This document shows, in pieces, positions 54,070-63,036 of a stretch of 64,000 bases of DNA. The stretch lies in the NCBI RefSeq assembly GCF_963920925.1, contig NZ_CAWUDI010000009.1, forward strand, positions 124,001 to 188,000. The letters run 5' to 3'. The DNA is from Rivularia sp963920925 (lineage in GTDB: Bacteria > Cyanobacteriota > Cyanobacteriia > Cyanobacteriales > Nostocaceae). How positions within the stretch are numbered: position 1 is the first letter of the stretch; each line of letters opens with the position of its first letter. Under the pieces are notes generated by a model. That model did no database searches, was not told the origin of the DNA, and worked only from the letters and a program-made list of their open reading frames with translations. The translations under genes were made by a program, and so were the position numbers.

Positions 54070-54350
54070 GAAATAACAGCTAAGAAATTAGCTTAAAAAA
54101 GTTTACACAAGCCAGAAGTAAGATATCAACATTTCGTAGAAATCGAGCAGAAAGTAAAGTTTAACTTGCTATGTTTCAATGATATGAAAATGAAGGCATC
54201 AATAGGCTGTTAATAAGAGTTTGTTAGTTAAGAGACTCCAGCAAGAGCGATTTTCTCCGCTCTGTAATGAATGAAATAAAAGTTTATTTACCTCATTCAA
54301 TATGCCTTTTACTATCTGCCTCCTGTCTTGTGTTTTCTAGGAGGTCACAT

Positions 54351-54962
54351 ATGAATAATAAAAATGGACGGAAAACATCAATCAATTTTGTTGCAACTTT
54401 TTTCGCAACAGCAACACTGATGGCTGCTATGGTTGCACCTGCTTTGGCTGCACCAAAAGTCAGAATTGTTGACGACGTAGGTTATGGTGGTAGCGGTTGC
54501 CCCGATCGGTCTGCAAGTGTCACCGTAAGTCCTGATGGTCAAGAATTAAGTATTCTATTTGATAAGTTCATTGCGGATGCGAGTAATCGACGAGCAAGCC
54601 GTAAAAGCTGTAACCTTTCAATTCCAATTGAAGTCCCTCAAGGTTTTCAAATCTCTCTCTATGATGCCGATTATCGCGGTTATATTTCTCCTGCAACCAC
54701 TGCAAAACTTAGAGCAGAGTATTTCTTTGCTGGTCAACGCGGACCAGTTTTTAACAGAAGCTTTAAAGGTGAAACCGAATATTTTGTTCGAGATCCTTTG
54801 GCAACCGTTGTGAATGTATGGTCGCGCTGTGGTGACAGTTTAAATATGCGAGTTAATGCAGGAATGTCTGCAAATGGAAAGGGAATTGCCACCGTTGACT
54901 CTTTCGATCTCGCACATCGTGGTTTGAAATACCATATCAAATACCGTTCGTGTAATAAATAA
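54351..54962 (+). CDS. DUF4360 secreted protein
   Basis: 203 residues from ATG 54351, which has a strong AGGAGGT site eight bases upstream; the longer frame from 54267 is rejected for that reason. Signal peptide about residues 1-37 (VATFFATATLMAAMVAPALA). The mature part matches DUF4360: GYGGSGCPDRSASVTVSPDG, SILFDKFIADA, and SCNLSIPIEVPQGFQISLYD, with four conserved cysteines likely in two disulfides (CPD, KSCN, RCGD, RSCN). The family is secreted and of unknown function. A hairpin terminator follows at 55028. Confidence 0.75.
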   Translation: MNNKNGRKTSINFVATFFATATLMAAMVAPALAAPKVRIVDDVGYGGSGCPDRSASVTVSPDGQELSILFDKFIADASNRRASRKSCNLSIPIEVPQGFQISLYDADYRGYISPATTAKLRAEYFFAGQRGPVFNRSFKGETEYFVRDPLATVVNVWSRCGDSLNMRVNAGMSANGKGIATVDSFDLAHRGLKYHIKYRSCNK

Positions 54963-55027
54963 TGAATCCTGATTAACTTATGGGTTTTTACGTCATGAAC
55001 GTTGATAAAGAATAAAATCTACTCCTA

Positions 55028-55060
55028 GCGGTGTCGTCAAGGTTTGGCGACACCGCCATT
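55028..55060 (+). terminator. Hairpin terminator after DUF4360 gene
   Basis: GCGGTGTCG (55028-55036) and CGACACCGC (55048-55056) form a perfect 9-bp GC-rich stem, followed by CATTTATT; only a weak T-run. Confidence 0.65.
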
Positions 55061-55076
55061 TATTCAGGGATTTTGT

Positions 55077-56017
55077 CTAATCTAAAGTACCCTTCCAGAT
55101 ACTATTGCCTGTGCTTAACATTTTTTTTGCTCGTTCTTCAATTTCTGATGCTCCCCAACTAGCTTGCTGAAGAATCCAACGGTTTAACTCAATATGAGTA
55201 TTTTCGAGTTTAACCTTCTTTTCTAAAAATGAAAGGTTGCTCAATTCTGAATTATAACTAGTCAAACTCAAATTACCGAATGTATTCACAAGGTTAGCAT
55301 GAACTTTCTCTGGTTCTAAACCTAGCTCATCTCTCCATTTCCGAGTCAGAGCAAAAAATTTCTTACTAAGTCAGCTTGAGTAAGAGGTTCACCTTTGAAA
55401 TTAAGACTCTCAAAAATCAAATATGGGTCGTCATCTTCGCCAAGGTTTATCATTACAACCTGGAGACATTGCTCCAAAGTAATTAGGACTTTGGTAGCAT
55501 CTACTGGATTATCATTAATATCGGTACTTTTGGTCAATTTCTTTGTAAAGAAGTGATACGCAGCAGCCATCCGAACATCTTTATCTTTCTTTGGAACCTC
55601 ACGATCTAGAGCAATAGTGCGGTATATATTTCGGTCTGCCTGTGTTGGCACAAATTTCAAAGTATCCTCTACATCGCGAAAGCGATTAGTCAAGTAAACT
55701 TCCTGTATGCGTGAGGCTGTATTTGAATCAAGACAATCGCGTAAAGCACATAAAAGTAACGATACGGTTGTAAGGCGTTGCTGTCCATCAATAATAAGAT
55801 ATTTACTGACTCCTACAGGTATACTTCGCGCCGGAACAGAAACAATCGCCCCCATAAAATGGGTTCCAGTATCACCCACTTCATACTGCACCATTAAATC
55901 ATCCCACAGAGTTTGCCAATTACTGTCAGCCCACGTATATGGGCGCTGAAATAGAGGAATTAGATTTTGCTTTTCACCGTTGAAATACTGAATAACTTTA
56001 GCGGGCGAGGCTTCCAT
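55077..56017 (-). pseudogene. GmrSD-like DUF262/DUF1524 protein, internal deletion
   Basis: The 5' part (55346-56017) is a good DUF262 domain: LIPLFQRPYTWADSNWQTLW, then YLIIDGQQRLTTVSLLLCAL with the family DGQQR motif. It ends at LTQADLVRNFLL*. Just downstream in another frame the C-terminal end of DUF1524 appears: ALTRKWRDELG, then NTFGNLSLTSYNSELSNLSF and IEERAKKMLSTGNSIWK. The segment that should contain the HNH-type nuclease residues is missing. GmrSD/DUF262 proteins are modification-dependent restriction enzymes or related phage-defence factors; this one is inactive. Confidence 0.78.
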
Positions 56018-56158
56018 GAAATTTACTTTGTCCTTTAATCTGCAAAAGTAACTAACCTTGGCTAATATTATACCTGACTACTTAAAAGAAGTAAGTGTAT
56101 TTATTGCACCGAGCCGCATTATAAATTGCATTTAAATCAAACTATATTAATTGTTTGC

Positions 56159-56335
56159 CTATTCCTTTGTTTTCAACACCGCAATCAAATCCAAACTCTT
56201 CAACTGCCGACGAACTATCAACCCGGAAATAATTGCAGTCACCAAAATAAAAATAAAAGTAAACGCATAACTCGCATTAGTGACAACTAAAGAAAGCCGA
56301 TAAAGTTCTGATTGATAACATTCGACATCAAAGCA
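56159..56335 (-). pseudogene. FtsX/MacB-type ABC permease C-terminal remnant
   Basis: The minus strand reads ELYRLSLVVTNASYAFTFIF, ILVTAIISGLIVRRQLKSLD and LIAVLKTKE*, the last membrane helix and conserved tail of FtsX-like permeases (R-x-L-x-x-L-D-x-I-x-V-L-K-x-x-E). A frameshift near 56310 separates a few more hydrophobic codons (LGFSLCALMSN). Nothing else of the gene remains. Confidence 0.65.
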
Positions 56336-56524
56336 CACAAACTAAAACCCAACATAAATCCTGTTCGGTAACAAGGGAGTAGGCAGTAGGAGTAAGGATT
56401 TGTAGACGCGCAAGCAGTTTCTCAAAGAGAAGCTTATTTACATTTTGTTATATAGCTCTATTTATTTCCGCCTACTTACTTAGTCGATAAGTAATTGTTA
56501 GATCCCACATTCCGCACTCTCTTC

Positions 56525-57781
56525 TCACCCACGCATCACAAACGCTGCAATTAAACTTAAACTCAAAGCGCTCAACAAAATCGTCGCACACCACCTACCT
56601 AATAACCATCCACCAATAAATGTTGCTAGTAACGCTTTGAATAATGTATTTACTATTGCAGCAATTAAAATTCCTGTCGCGGCAATCTCAAGCGATAAAT
56701 TTTCACGAGTAGCCTGAGCTAAAGATAAACTCACCGTGTCTACATCTGCAATTCCAGAAATCGCCGAAAGTATATAGATACCTGTATCTCCAAAAAAATT
56801 TTGAGCAGCACGCACAAGCACAGATAAAACGCTCAAAACCCCAGCAAAACCTAAAGCTGCTCCTAACTCAACAGGATTTCTCAACTTCACTTCTGCCTCG
56901 GATATGTTTTGAGTTGTTCGAGTTGCGATTATTACCGCTGCAATTAGAGGGACAATTGCCAGTAATCCAACTGGAATTATTAGTAAGGGCACCAAAGAAG
57001 GATTAACAATTCCTATTTCAATCAATAACCTTACAGCCATAATACCGGCTGCAAGGGAAATTCCCGCCCCTAGCAAAGCTGAATTTCCTTGCTTTTTCCG
57101 GGCTATTCTTGCATAAGCCAGCGTCACCGCAGTTGATGATACTAATCCGCCAATTACCGCAGTTGCTAACAAACCAACGCGACTACCAACAATTCGCATT
57201 GCAAAGTAACCAATATAGGAAATACTTGCAATCAATAGTACTATCCAACCAATTGTTCTTGGGTTGAGTGCTTCCCAAGGACCAATATTGCGGTTTGGAA
57301 GTAAAGGAAGCGCTACAACTGCCACTATCAATAGTTGCAACGTAGCAATTAGTTCTCGTCGTTCCAGTTGATTGAGAATTGAATGTATTTCCTGTTTATA
57401 TCCTAATAATGCAGCCACAACTACAGCACTAGCAACCGCTTCTCCTTCGACTCCACTTCCTGCTAATGCTCCCAAAATAAAAGTAATCAGCAATGATAGT
57501 TCTGTGGTAATGCCGAAATCTTGAGAACCCTTAGCGCTGATTCTGTAGGAAAAAGCGACTATCAACACCAGCCCCAAAAAGGTTACAGCCAGAATATTGG
57601 TGCCAAATTTATCTCCTAGCAGTGCCGATAACCCACCAAAAAGCCCGACAAAAGCAAAGCTTCTAACTCCCGCAGTTCGGGAACCTTGAGGAGTGTCTCG
57701 ACTTTGCCAACCGCGTTCCATGCCGATAATTAAACCTACTGCAAGGGCGATCGCCAGTCGTAATGTAGTTGTAATATTCAT
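56525..57781 (-). CDS. MgtC/SapB-DUF4010 family membrane protein
   Basis: 418 residues with about twelve hydrophobic segments. The N-terminal MgtC-like half has AIALAVGLIIGMERGWQSRD and GVRSFAFVGLFGGLSALLG. The DUF4010 half shows NPRTIGWIVLLIASISYIGY, GLLATAVIGGLVSSTAVTLA and SAISGIADVDTVSLSLAQ. The family is widespread in cyanobacteria and proteobacteria and has been linked to metal or ion homeostasis, but transport has not been settled. No direct-repeat promoter precedes it. No defect seen. Confidence 0.8.
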   Translation of the reverse strand: MNITTTLRLAIALAVGLIIGMERGWQSRDTPQGSRTAGVRSFAFVGLFGGLSALLGDKFGTNILAVTFLGLVLIVAFSYRISAKGSQDFGITTELSLLITFILGALAGSGVEGEAVASAVVVAALLGYKQEIHSILNQLERRELIATLQLLIVAVVALPLLPNRNIGPWEALNPRTIGWIVLLIASISYIGYFAMRIVGSRVGLLATAVIGGLVSSTAVTLAYARIARKKQGNSALLGAGISLAAGIMAVRLLIEIGIVNPSLVPLLIIPVGLLAIVPLIAAVIIATRTTQNISEAEVKLRNPVELGAALGFAGVLSVLSVLVRAAQNFFGDTGIYILSAISGIADVDTVSLSLAQATRENLSLEIAATGILIAAIVNTLFKALLATFIGGWLLGRWCATILLSALSLSLIAAFVMRG

Positions 57782-57828
57782 CGCCTAACCAATCAAATTC
57801 TGAATTTATTGTTTTGAAAAATTGCTTT

Positions 57829-57939
57829 TTAAAACACTGGGATAGTAGTTAAAGCCAACGCTAGCAAGACAATTGCGATCGCGATGCCAAATCTGAGCGC
57901 CGTGTATTTAATGACATCAGTTACAGAAATATCAAACAT
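57829..57939 (-). CDS. 36-residue single-pass membrane microprotein
   Basis: ATG 57939 with a very good GGAGG site six to seven bases upstream. Product MFDISVTDVIKYTALRFGIA then IAIVLLALALTTIPVF, so a short amphipathic start and one membrane helix to the C-terminus; stop at 57829-57831. It lies 47 bases upstream of the MgtC/DUF4010 gene in the same direction and may be its partner subunit. No homologous family is recognised. Confidence 0.55.
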   Translation of the reverse strand: MFDISVTDVIKYTALRFGIAIAIVLLALALTTIPVF

Positions 57940-58091
57940 GGTTCCACCTCCATAGCAGCTTTATAGTACGTTTTAAGGTTTTTCAGAACTAATAGCTGCC
58001 TATATCTTTATTGTCTAATAAAGCTAGGTTAAATAAAGCTTTATGTTATATTTCTTTGCTGTTTACCTATAAAAACATTCAAGCAGCATAA

Positions 58092-58335
58092 TCATTTCCG
58101 TGGAGCCGCTTTTGGAGGCATTCTCATTTCTGGACGCATTATTGGCGGTTTTATTTCAAAATTAACTAGCTGGGATTTCAGTAGTTCTTTTTGACGTTCG
58201 CTTAATTCTGAGATTTCTAAAACATCTTCAAATCAATTTTGAATTTTGGCACCAAATTCAGCACATGATTTTTGTGAATCAACTTTACTTAATTCGGATA
58301 CTATTGCTTGGGTGCCCGATACTGGTTGAGGAATA
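58092..58335 (-). pseudogene. Small gene remnant with in-frame TGA
   Basis: The minus strand reads PVSGTQAIVSELSKVDSQKS, CAEFGAKIQN, then TGA, then FEDVLEISELSERQKELLKS and QLVNFEIKPPIMRPEMRMPP to a stop at 58092. No start codon is found in frame. The coding look on both sides of the TGA suggests a nonsense mutation. A regulon promoter (58336) lies directly upstream, so the parent was regulated. Family not recognised. Confidence 0.45.
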
Positions 58336-58369
58336 ACATTAAAAAAACAATGTGAGTAAATTGTGAGAA
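58336..58369 (-). promoter_or_regulatory. Direct-repeat promoter, leftward (small remnant)
   Basis: Minus-strand half-sites TTCTCA (58364-58369) and TACTCA (58353-58358), TAATGT at 58336-58341. Divergent from the site at 58436. Confidence 0.58.
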
Positions 58370-58435
58370 AACTGCAAGTATTTCTCTAGAAATTTTAAAA
58401 TCAGTATTCATTCATTTAAAAAATATGAAGGTATA

Positions 58436-58469
58436 TCCTCACAAGAATCTCACATTTATATGGTACTAA
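58436..58469 (+). promoter_or_regulatory. Direct-repeat promoter, GH65-phosphoglucomutase gene
   Basis: Half-sites TCCTCA (58436-58441) and ATCTCA (58447-58452), TACTAA at 58464-58469; about 130 bases before the ATG. Confidence 0.58.
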
Positions 58470-58600
58470 GAACGAAGCTGAAGAAAATGGATTATTTAAT
58501 TTAGATCATAAAAATAATTTTGGTTGTTTTTACTTAAGGAATATATTGACCTATACCCAGTTGATGTTTTTTGTAAATAGAAACGATACTTTGAATAGCC

Positions 58601-61480
58601 ATGAACAAAACTGTTTTAGACCCCCATTTACGCTACGAAGATTGGATTCTTACCGAAAATTATTTTGACCCAGAACAACTTAACTACAAAGAAACCGTAT
58701 TTACCATTGGTAACGGCTATCTGGGTACGAGAGGCAGTTTTGAGGAAGGATATCCCGGTGCAGTAGCCGCGACTTTAATTAATGGTGTCTATGATGATGT
58801 GCCGATTTACTATACAGAACTAGTTAACTGCCCTGATTGGCTGCCTTTATACATTATTATCGATGACGAAGAATTTCGTTTAGATAAAGGTGAATTGTTC
58901 GGCTACGAGCGTCAGTTAGATTTGCAGCGCGGTATTCTGAGTCGTAAAATAGGCTGGCGCAGTCCAAATGGTAAAACAATCGACCTTTATTTTGAACGTT
59001 TTGCAAGCCTTGCAGAGCAAAATGTTTTAGGATTACGGATTCAACTGACACCGATTGATTTTGATGGTACGATTCGGATTCGCGGTAGTATTGATGGTAA
59101 TCCTGAAGATAATGATGGATTTAACCCCTGGTTAATTCTCGATCAAAGTTATGGCGAAGCTAGTTCTTGGTTGCAAGTTCGGACTAGAACTTCCCGCATT
59201 CAATTAGGGATGGCATTCAAGTTAGCAATATCGGGAAGCATTGCTCAATATAGAGATATTAGCGTTCCCGGTTTTCCGACAGTGGAAGCAAAATTTGATG
59301 CTGTTCGAGGAGTTACTGTTACTGTTGAAAAATTAGTTACAGTTTTTACTTCACGGGATATAGAAAATCCTGCTTTAGCCGCTTGCGATAAGTTGCAGGA
59401 GCTAGCAAGTTATGAAGATTTGCGAAAAAATCACGAGCAAGCCTGGGATAAAATATGGCATCACAGCGATATAGTAATTGAAGGAAGCGCTCAAGCTCAA
59501 TTAATCTTACGGTACAATCTTTTTCAATTATTAATTAGCGCTCCGCATCATGACGATAGAGTTAGTATTCCTGCCAAAACTCTATCAGGCTTCGGATATC
59601 GCGGGCATATTTTTTGGGATACAGAATTTTTTATCCTGCCATTTTTTATCTTTACTCAACCCGATATTGCCCGAAATTTACTTACTTACCGCTATCATAC
59701 TTTGTCAGGAGCGCGACGCAAAGCAAAATCTTACGGCTACCGAGGTGCAATGTATGCTTGGGAAAGCGCTGCAACTGGCGACGAAGTAACTCCAAGATGG
59801 GTATCAGCAAAGAATTTATATGAAGAAGATATTCGCATTTGGTGTCGCGATCGCGAAATTCACATTAGTGCAGATATTAGTATTGCGGCTTGGCTGTACT
59901 GGCAAGTTACCGATAATGATGAATGGATGCGCGATTATGGTGCAGAAATTATCCTTGATACCGCTTTGTTTTGGAGTAGCCGCGTTCATCTTGATGTTAA
60001 GCGCGAATTTTATTCCATTCGTGATGTAATTGGCCCAGATGAGTATCACGAAAATATAGATAATAATGCTTTCACTAATCGGATGGTGCAATGGCATTTG
60101 GAAAAAGCCCTTGATGTTTATGAATGGCTGAGTAAAAATTTTCCTCAAAAAGCGATTGAATTAGAAGAACATCTGCAACTAACTCCGAAGCGTCGCACTC
60201 GTTGGCAAGACATCGCCGAAAATTTGTTGATTCCCTACGATTCACAAACGGGACTTATCGAACAGTTTGAGGGCTTTTTTAAATTAGAAAATGTTAATTT
60301 AGCCGATTACGAGCCGCGTACCGATTCAATGTTAACGATTTTGGGAATCAAGGAAATTAACAAGCGGCAGATTCTCAAGCAGCCAGATGTATTGATGCTG
60401 CTTTATTTAATGGAAAGAACCGCCGAAACTGATTATGGTTCATATGTTCTTCAGAAAAACTGGGATTATTACGCACCGCGCACCGATATCACTTATGGTT
60501 CTTCTTTAGGTCCTGCTATTCATGGACTTGTGGCAGCTTCTTTAGGTAAAACGGGTGAAGCTTACGAAAATTTTAGATTAGCAGCATTAGTAGATTTAGA
60601 AAATACGCGGGGAAATGCATCAGAGGGAATTCATGCTGCATCTTGCGGTAGTATTTGGCAAGCTGTAGTTTTTGGAGTTGCCGGTATCCAATTTACAAAA
60701 AATGGTCTGGTAGCGAAACCCAATTTACCTCCGACTTGGAAACGCTTACAGTTTAAACTTTACTGGCGCGGTGATTGGCATTCTTTTGACTTGAAACCAG
60801 AAATTAGCACTATCAAATCGGAAATTAAAGGCTTCATTTTTGATTTGGATGGGGTACTTACGGATACAGCAGAATTACACTATCAAGCTTGGCAAAAGTT
60901 AGCAGATGAAGAAGGAATTCCCTTTAACCGCGAAGCTAATGAAGCATTACGGGGAATTTCACGTCGAGATTCATTAATGAAGATAATTGGTGATAGAAAG
61001 TACTCGGAATCGCAAATCCAGGAAATGATGGAATGTAAAAACCGTTATTATGTAGAACTAATCCGACAAATAACACCGGAACTACTACTACCAGGAGCCG
61101 GTAATTTAATAGATGAATTGCGTGAAAAAGGAATTAAAATTGCTATCGGTTCGGGAAGTAAAAATGCTCGTACTGTAATTGAAAGATTAGGAATTGCAGA
61201 TAAACTAGATGTTATTGCCGATGGTAACAGCGTTACTCGTTCCAAACCCGCACCAGATTTGTTTTTATATGCAGCCAATCAGTTAGGATTAGAACCAGCC
61301 GATTGCGTAGTAGTAGAAGATGCAGTTTCCGGAGTTGAAGCAGCCCTTGCTGGAGGAATGAGAACTATAGGAATTGGTTCGGATCAAAGAGTTGGTGCGG
61401 CTCAAATTATTTTGCCGAATCTAGAAGGTGTTAGCTTTAAGGATATTCAGCAGAAGTTTAGTTTTTGTTTAGCTAATTAA
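58601..61480 (+). CDS. GH65 disaccharide phosphorylase fused to beta-phosphoglucomutase
   Basis: 959 residues. Residues about 1-735 are a complete glycoside hydrolase family 65 phosphorylase (kojibiose/maltose/trehalose phosphorylase type): N-terminal ENYFDPEQLNYKETVFTIGN, substrate loop GYRGHIFWDTEFFILPFF, catalytic acid Glu481 in GPDEYHE, and NASEGIHAASCGSIWQAVVF. From about residue 741 a HAD-type beta-phosphoglucomutase follows, with nucleophile Asp748 and acid/base Asp750 in DLDGVLTD, and GSGSKNA and VVVEDAVSGVEAA motifs. The fusion would phosphorolyse an alpha-glucosyl disaccharide to beta-glucose-1-P and turn it into glucose-6-P without release. Exact disaccharide not decided. Regulon promoter upstream suggests sugar-reserve use under stress. 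Confidence 0.86.
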   Translation: MNKTVLDPHLRYEDWILTENYFDPEQLNYKETVFTIGNGYLGTRGSFEEGYPGAVAATLINGVYDDVPIYYTELVNCPDWLPLYIIIDDEEFRLDKGELFGYERQLDLQRGILSRKIGWRSPNGKTIDLYFERFASLAEQNVLGLRIQLTPIDFDGTIRIRGSIDGNPEDNDGFNPWLILDQSYGEASSWLQVRTRTSRIQLGMAFKLAISGSIAQYRDISVPGFPTVEAKFDAVRGVTVTVEKLVTVFTSRDIENPALAACDKLQELASYEDLRKNHEQAWDKIWHHSDIVIEGSAQAQLILRYNLFQLLISAPHHDDRVSIPAKTLSGFGYRGHIFWDTEFFILPFFIFTQPDIARNLLTYRYHTLSGARRKAKSYGYRGAMYAWESAATGDEVTPRWVSAKNLYEEDIRIWCRDREIHISADISIAAWLYWQVTDNDEWMRDYGAEIILDTALFWSSRVHLDVKREFYSIRDVIGPDEYHENIDNNAFTNRMVQWHLEKALDVYEWLSKNFPQKAIELEEHLQLTPKRRTRWQDIAENLLIPYDSQTGLIEQFEGFFKLENVNLADYEPRTDSMLTILGIKEINKRQILKQPDVLMLLYLMERTAETDYGSYVLQKNWDYYAPRTDITYGSSLGPAIHGLVAASLGKTGEAYENFRLAALVDLENTRGNASEGIHAASCGSIWQAVVFGVAGIQFTKNGLVAKPNLPPTWKRLQFKLYWRGDWHSFDLKPEISTIKSEIKGFIFDLDGVLTDTAELHYQAWQKLADEEGIPFNREANEALRGISRRDSLMKIIGDRKYSESQIQEMMECKNRYYVELIRQITPELLLPGAGNLIDELREKGIKIAIGSGSKNARTVIERLGIADKLDVIADGNSVTRSKPAPDLFLYAANQLGLEPADCVVVEDAVSGVEAALAGGMRTIGIGSDQRVGAAQIILPNLEGVSFKDIQQKFSFCLAN

Positions 61481-61496
61481 TATCATTTCTGGTTAA

Positions 61497-61545
61497 ACCT
61501 CACCCCAGCCCTCTCCTTACCAATGAGAGGGGGCTTTTCTTACAA
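61497..61545. terminator. Bidirectional hairpin between convergent genes
   Basis: gccctctc and gagagggggc form a GC-rich hairpin followed by ttttc; part of the same repeat family as 25306. It may stop transcription from the GH65 gene (+) and, near its own 3' end, the multicopper oxidase gene. Confidence 0.5.
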
Positions 61546-63036
61546 TGGGGGTGCTGGCAAAGGCTTTGGCGGTGCTGACATTGGGTCTATCCCGCCGCTA
61601 CCGACTTCAAACTGAGTCATCATGGCATGGTCTTCGTGAACTGTATTATGGCAGTGCATCATATATTTACCCTGATAGGGTTCAAACCTAGCAATCAACT
61701 TAATATTGTCGTCTTCACCGATATAAACAACATCTTTCCAACCTCGTTCGTAAGCAAGAGGCGGTTGACCGTTGCGTTCTAGAATTTGAAAATGGATTAG
61801 ATGAATGTGGACTGGATGAAACCAGTTGCGACTATTAGTAATAATTTCCCAAACTTCAATATCGTTTAAACCAGGGTTTGCATCAACCCGATTCCTATCC
61901 CAGATGTTACCGTTAATCTCCCATCTATCATTGCGATTCTCAAAAGTCCAGCGTCTTGTTGGTCTTGCAGAAGGTGGTACAAGTTGCTCAAAAGGTCGTA
62001 GTGTTGAGGGAATCAAGCTATTATCGGGTTCAGCACGTACTACGTCAAAGCGCATAATCTTAGAAGTACCGTCAAAATCTGTATTGTTAGGTAGTCCAAG
62101 ATTTTGCAAAACTACCTGAGTCCCAATAGGGTATTTGGAAAAGTCGATAACCAGTTCATAACGCTCTGCCATTCCCAACCTCAAGTCTTTAGTTCTGACT
62201 GGTGCTTGTAAAAGTCCGCCATCTGTACCGATGACAATTAAATCATCACCCGTACTCAAAGCTAATTTGTACGAACGCGAAACCGAACCATTTAGAACTC
62301 GGAAGCGGTATTTACGGTTGGCAACTTCCAACCGAGGCAGCGGCGCACCATTGACCAGGATAATATCTCCCATAACGCTAGTATGTTGATGGTCATCGAA
62401 AACTAAAGAACCATCATTAGCAAAGACTTTATCGTCAATAATCAGCGGTATATCGTACTCATCCTTCGGCAAAGGAAGACTCAACTCAAAGTCATCTTGG
62501 ATAATGTACATACCAGCTAGCCCCATGTATACATGATGTGCCGTTTGATCAATTGCATGGTCATGATACCAAAAGGTAGCAGCGCGATTATTAGGATAGA
62601 TGTAATCTTTGTAAAAGCCAGGACTAGATAAATCCTCAGCATATCCGTCAAATTGCGGCAGCGATGCCATTCCGTGCAAATGAGTTGATGTTGATGCACC
62701 AACATCATTAACAAAGCGAACAATTGACTGTCTACCTTGATGTTGCTTAATAGTAGGACCTGGAGTTATGCCGTTATAACCCCAGATTTCTGTAAATAAC
62801 CCAGGTAAAATCTCTATCTGATTTCTTTTGATTACAATCTCGTAATAATCAGTTGTTTCATCGCTACGTACAGGCTGTAATACTGGTGGGATAGGAAGGT
62901 TAACTGTAAAAGGTTCTGGTGGTGGACTGCCAGCAGTTGCAGCATGACTAATATACTGATGTGCTACAGGAAGTAAGATAACACTGCCACCAGCAATTGC
63001 AGCCAACTGTATGGCTTTTCGTCTTGTAATATTCAT
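61540..63036 (-). CDS. Multicopper oxidase, CotA/bilirubin-oxidase-like, Tat-secreted
   Basis: 498 residues. N-terminus MNITRRKAIQLAAIAGGSVI is a twin-arginine signal, so export as a folded copper enzyme is expected. The copper ligands are in THLHGMASLPQFDG (H-x-H), FWYHDHAIDQTAHHVYMG, WFHPVHIHLIHFQI (H-P-x-H-x-H) and YMMHCHNTVHEDHAMM (H-C-H-x3-H-x4-M), thus all four blocks are present and the axial ligand is Met. Reaction: oxidation of phenols, bilirubin-like compounds or Mn/Fe with reduction of oxygen to water. Start overlaps the stop of a 57-residue gene by four bases. Confidence 0.86.
   Translation of the reverse strand: MNITRRKAIQLAAIAGGSVILLPVAHQYISHAATAGSPPPEPFTVNLPIPPVLQPVRSDETTDYYEIVIKRNQIEILPGLFTEIWGYNGITPGPTIKQHQGRQSIVRFVNDVGASTSTHLHGMASLPQFDGYAEDLSSPGFYKDYIYPNNRAATFWYHDHAIDQTAHHVYMGLAGMYIIQDDFELSLPLPKDEYDIPLIIDDKVFANDGSLVFDDHQHTSVMGDIILVNGAPLPRLEVANRKYRFRVLNGSVSRSYKLALSTGDDLIVIGTDGGLLQAPVRTKDLRLGMAERYELVIDFSKYPIGTQVVLQNLGLPNNTDFDGTSKIMRFDVVRAEPDNSLIPSTLRPFEQLVPPSARPTRRWTFENRNDRWEINGNIWDRNRVDANPGLNDIEVWEIITNSRNWFHPVHIHLIHFQILERNGQPPLAYERGWKDVVYIGEDDNIKLIARFEPYQGKYMMHCHNTVHEDHAMMTQFEVGSGGIDPMSAPPKPLPAPPL

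Larger units (their letters stand above)
53096..54350. other. Long intergenic region with three direct-repeat promoters
   Basis: About 1250 bases with no recognised gene. It contains promoters at 53567 (-), 53900 (-) and 54036 (+). Otherwise AT-rich with no clear RNA fold or ORF above about 20 codons that has supporting signals. Confidence 0.55.

Noticed and set aside
54267..54350. Longer start for the DUF4360 protein
   Set aside because: ATG 54351 has a near-perfect AGGAGGT site and gives a normal signal peptide.
59816..60148. 110-codon minus-strand ORF inside the GH65 gene
   Set aside because: Antisense shadow of a conserved catalytic region (including GPDEYHE); no independent support.
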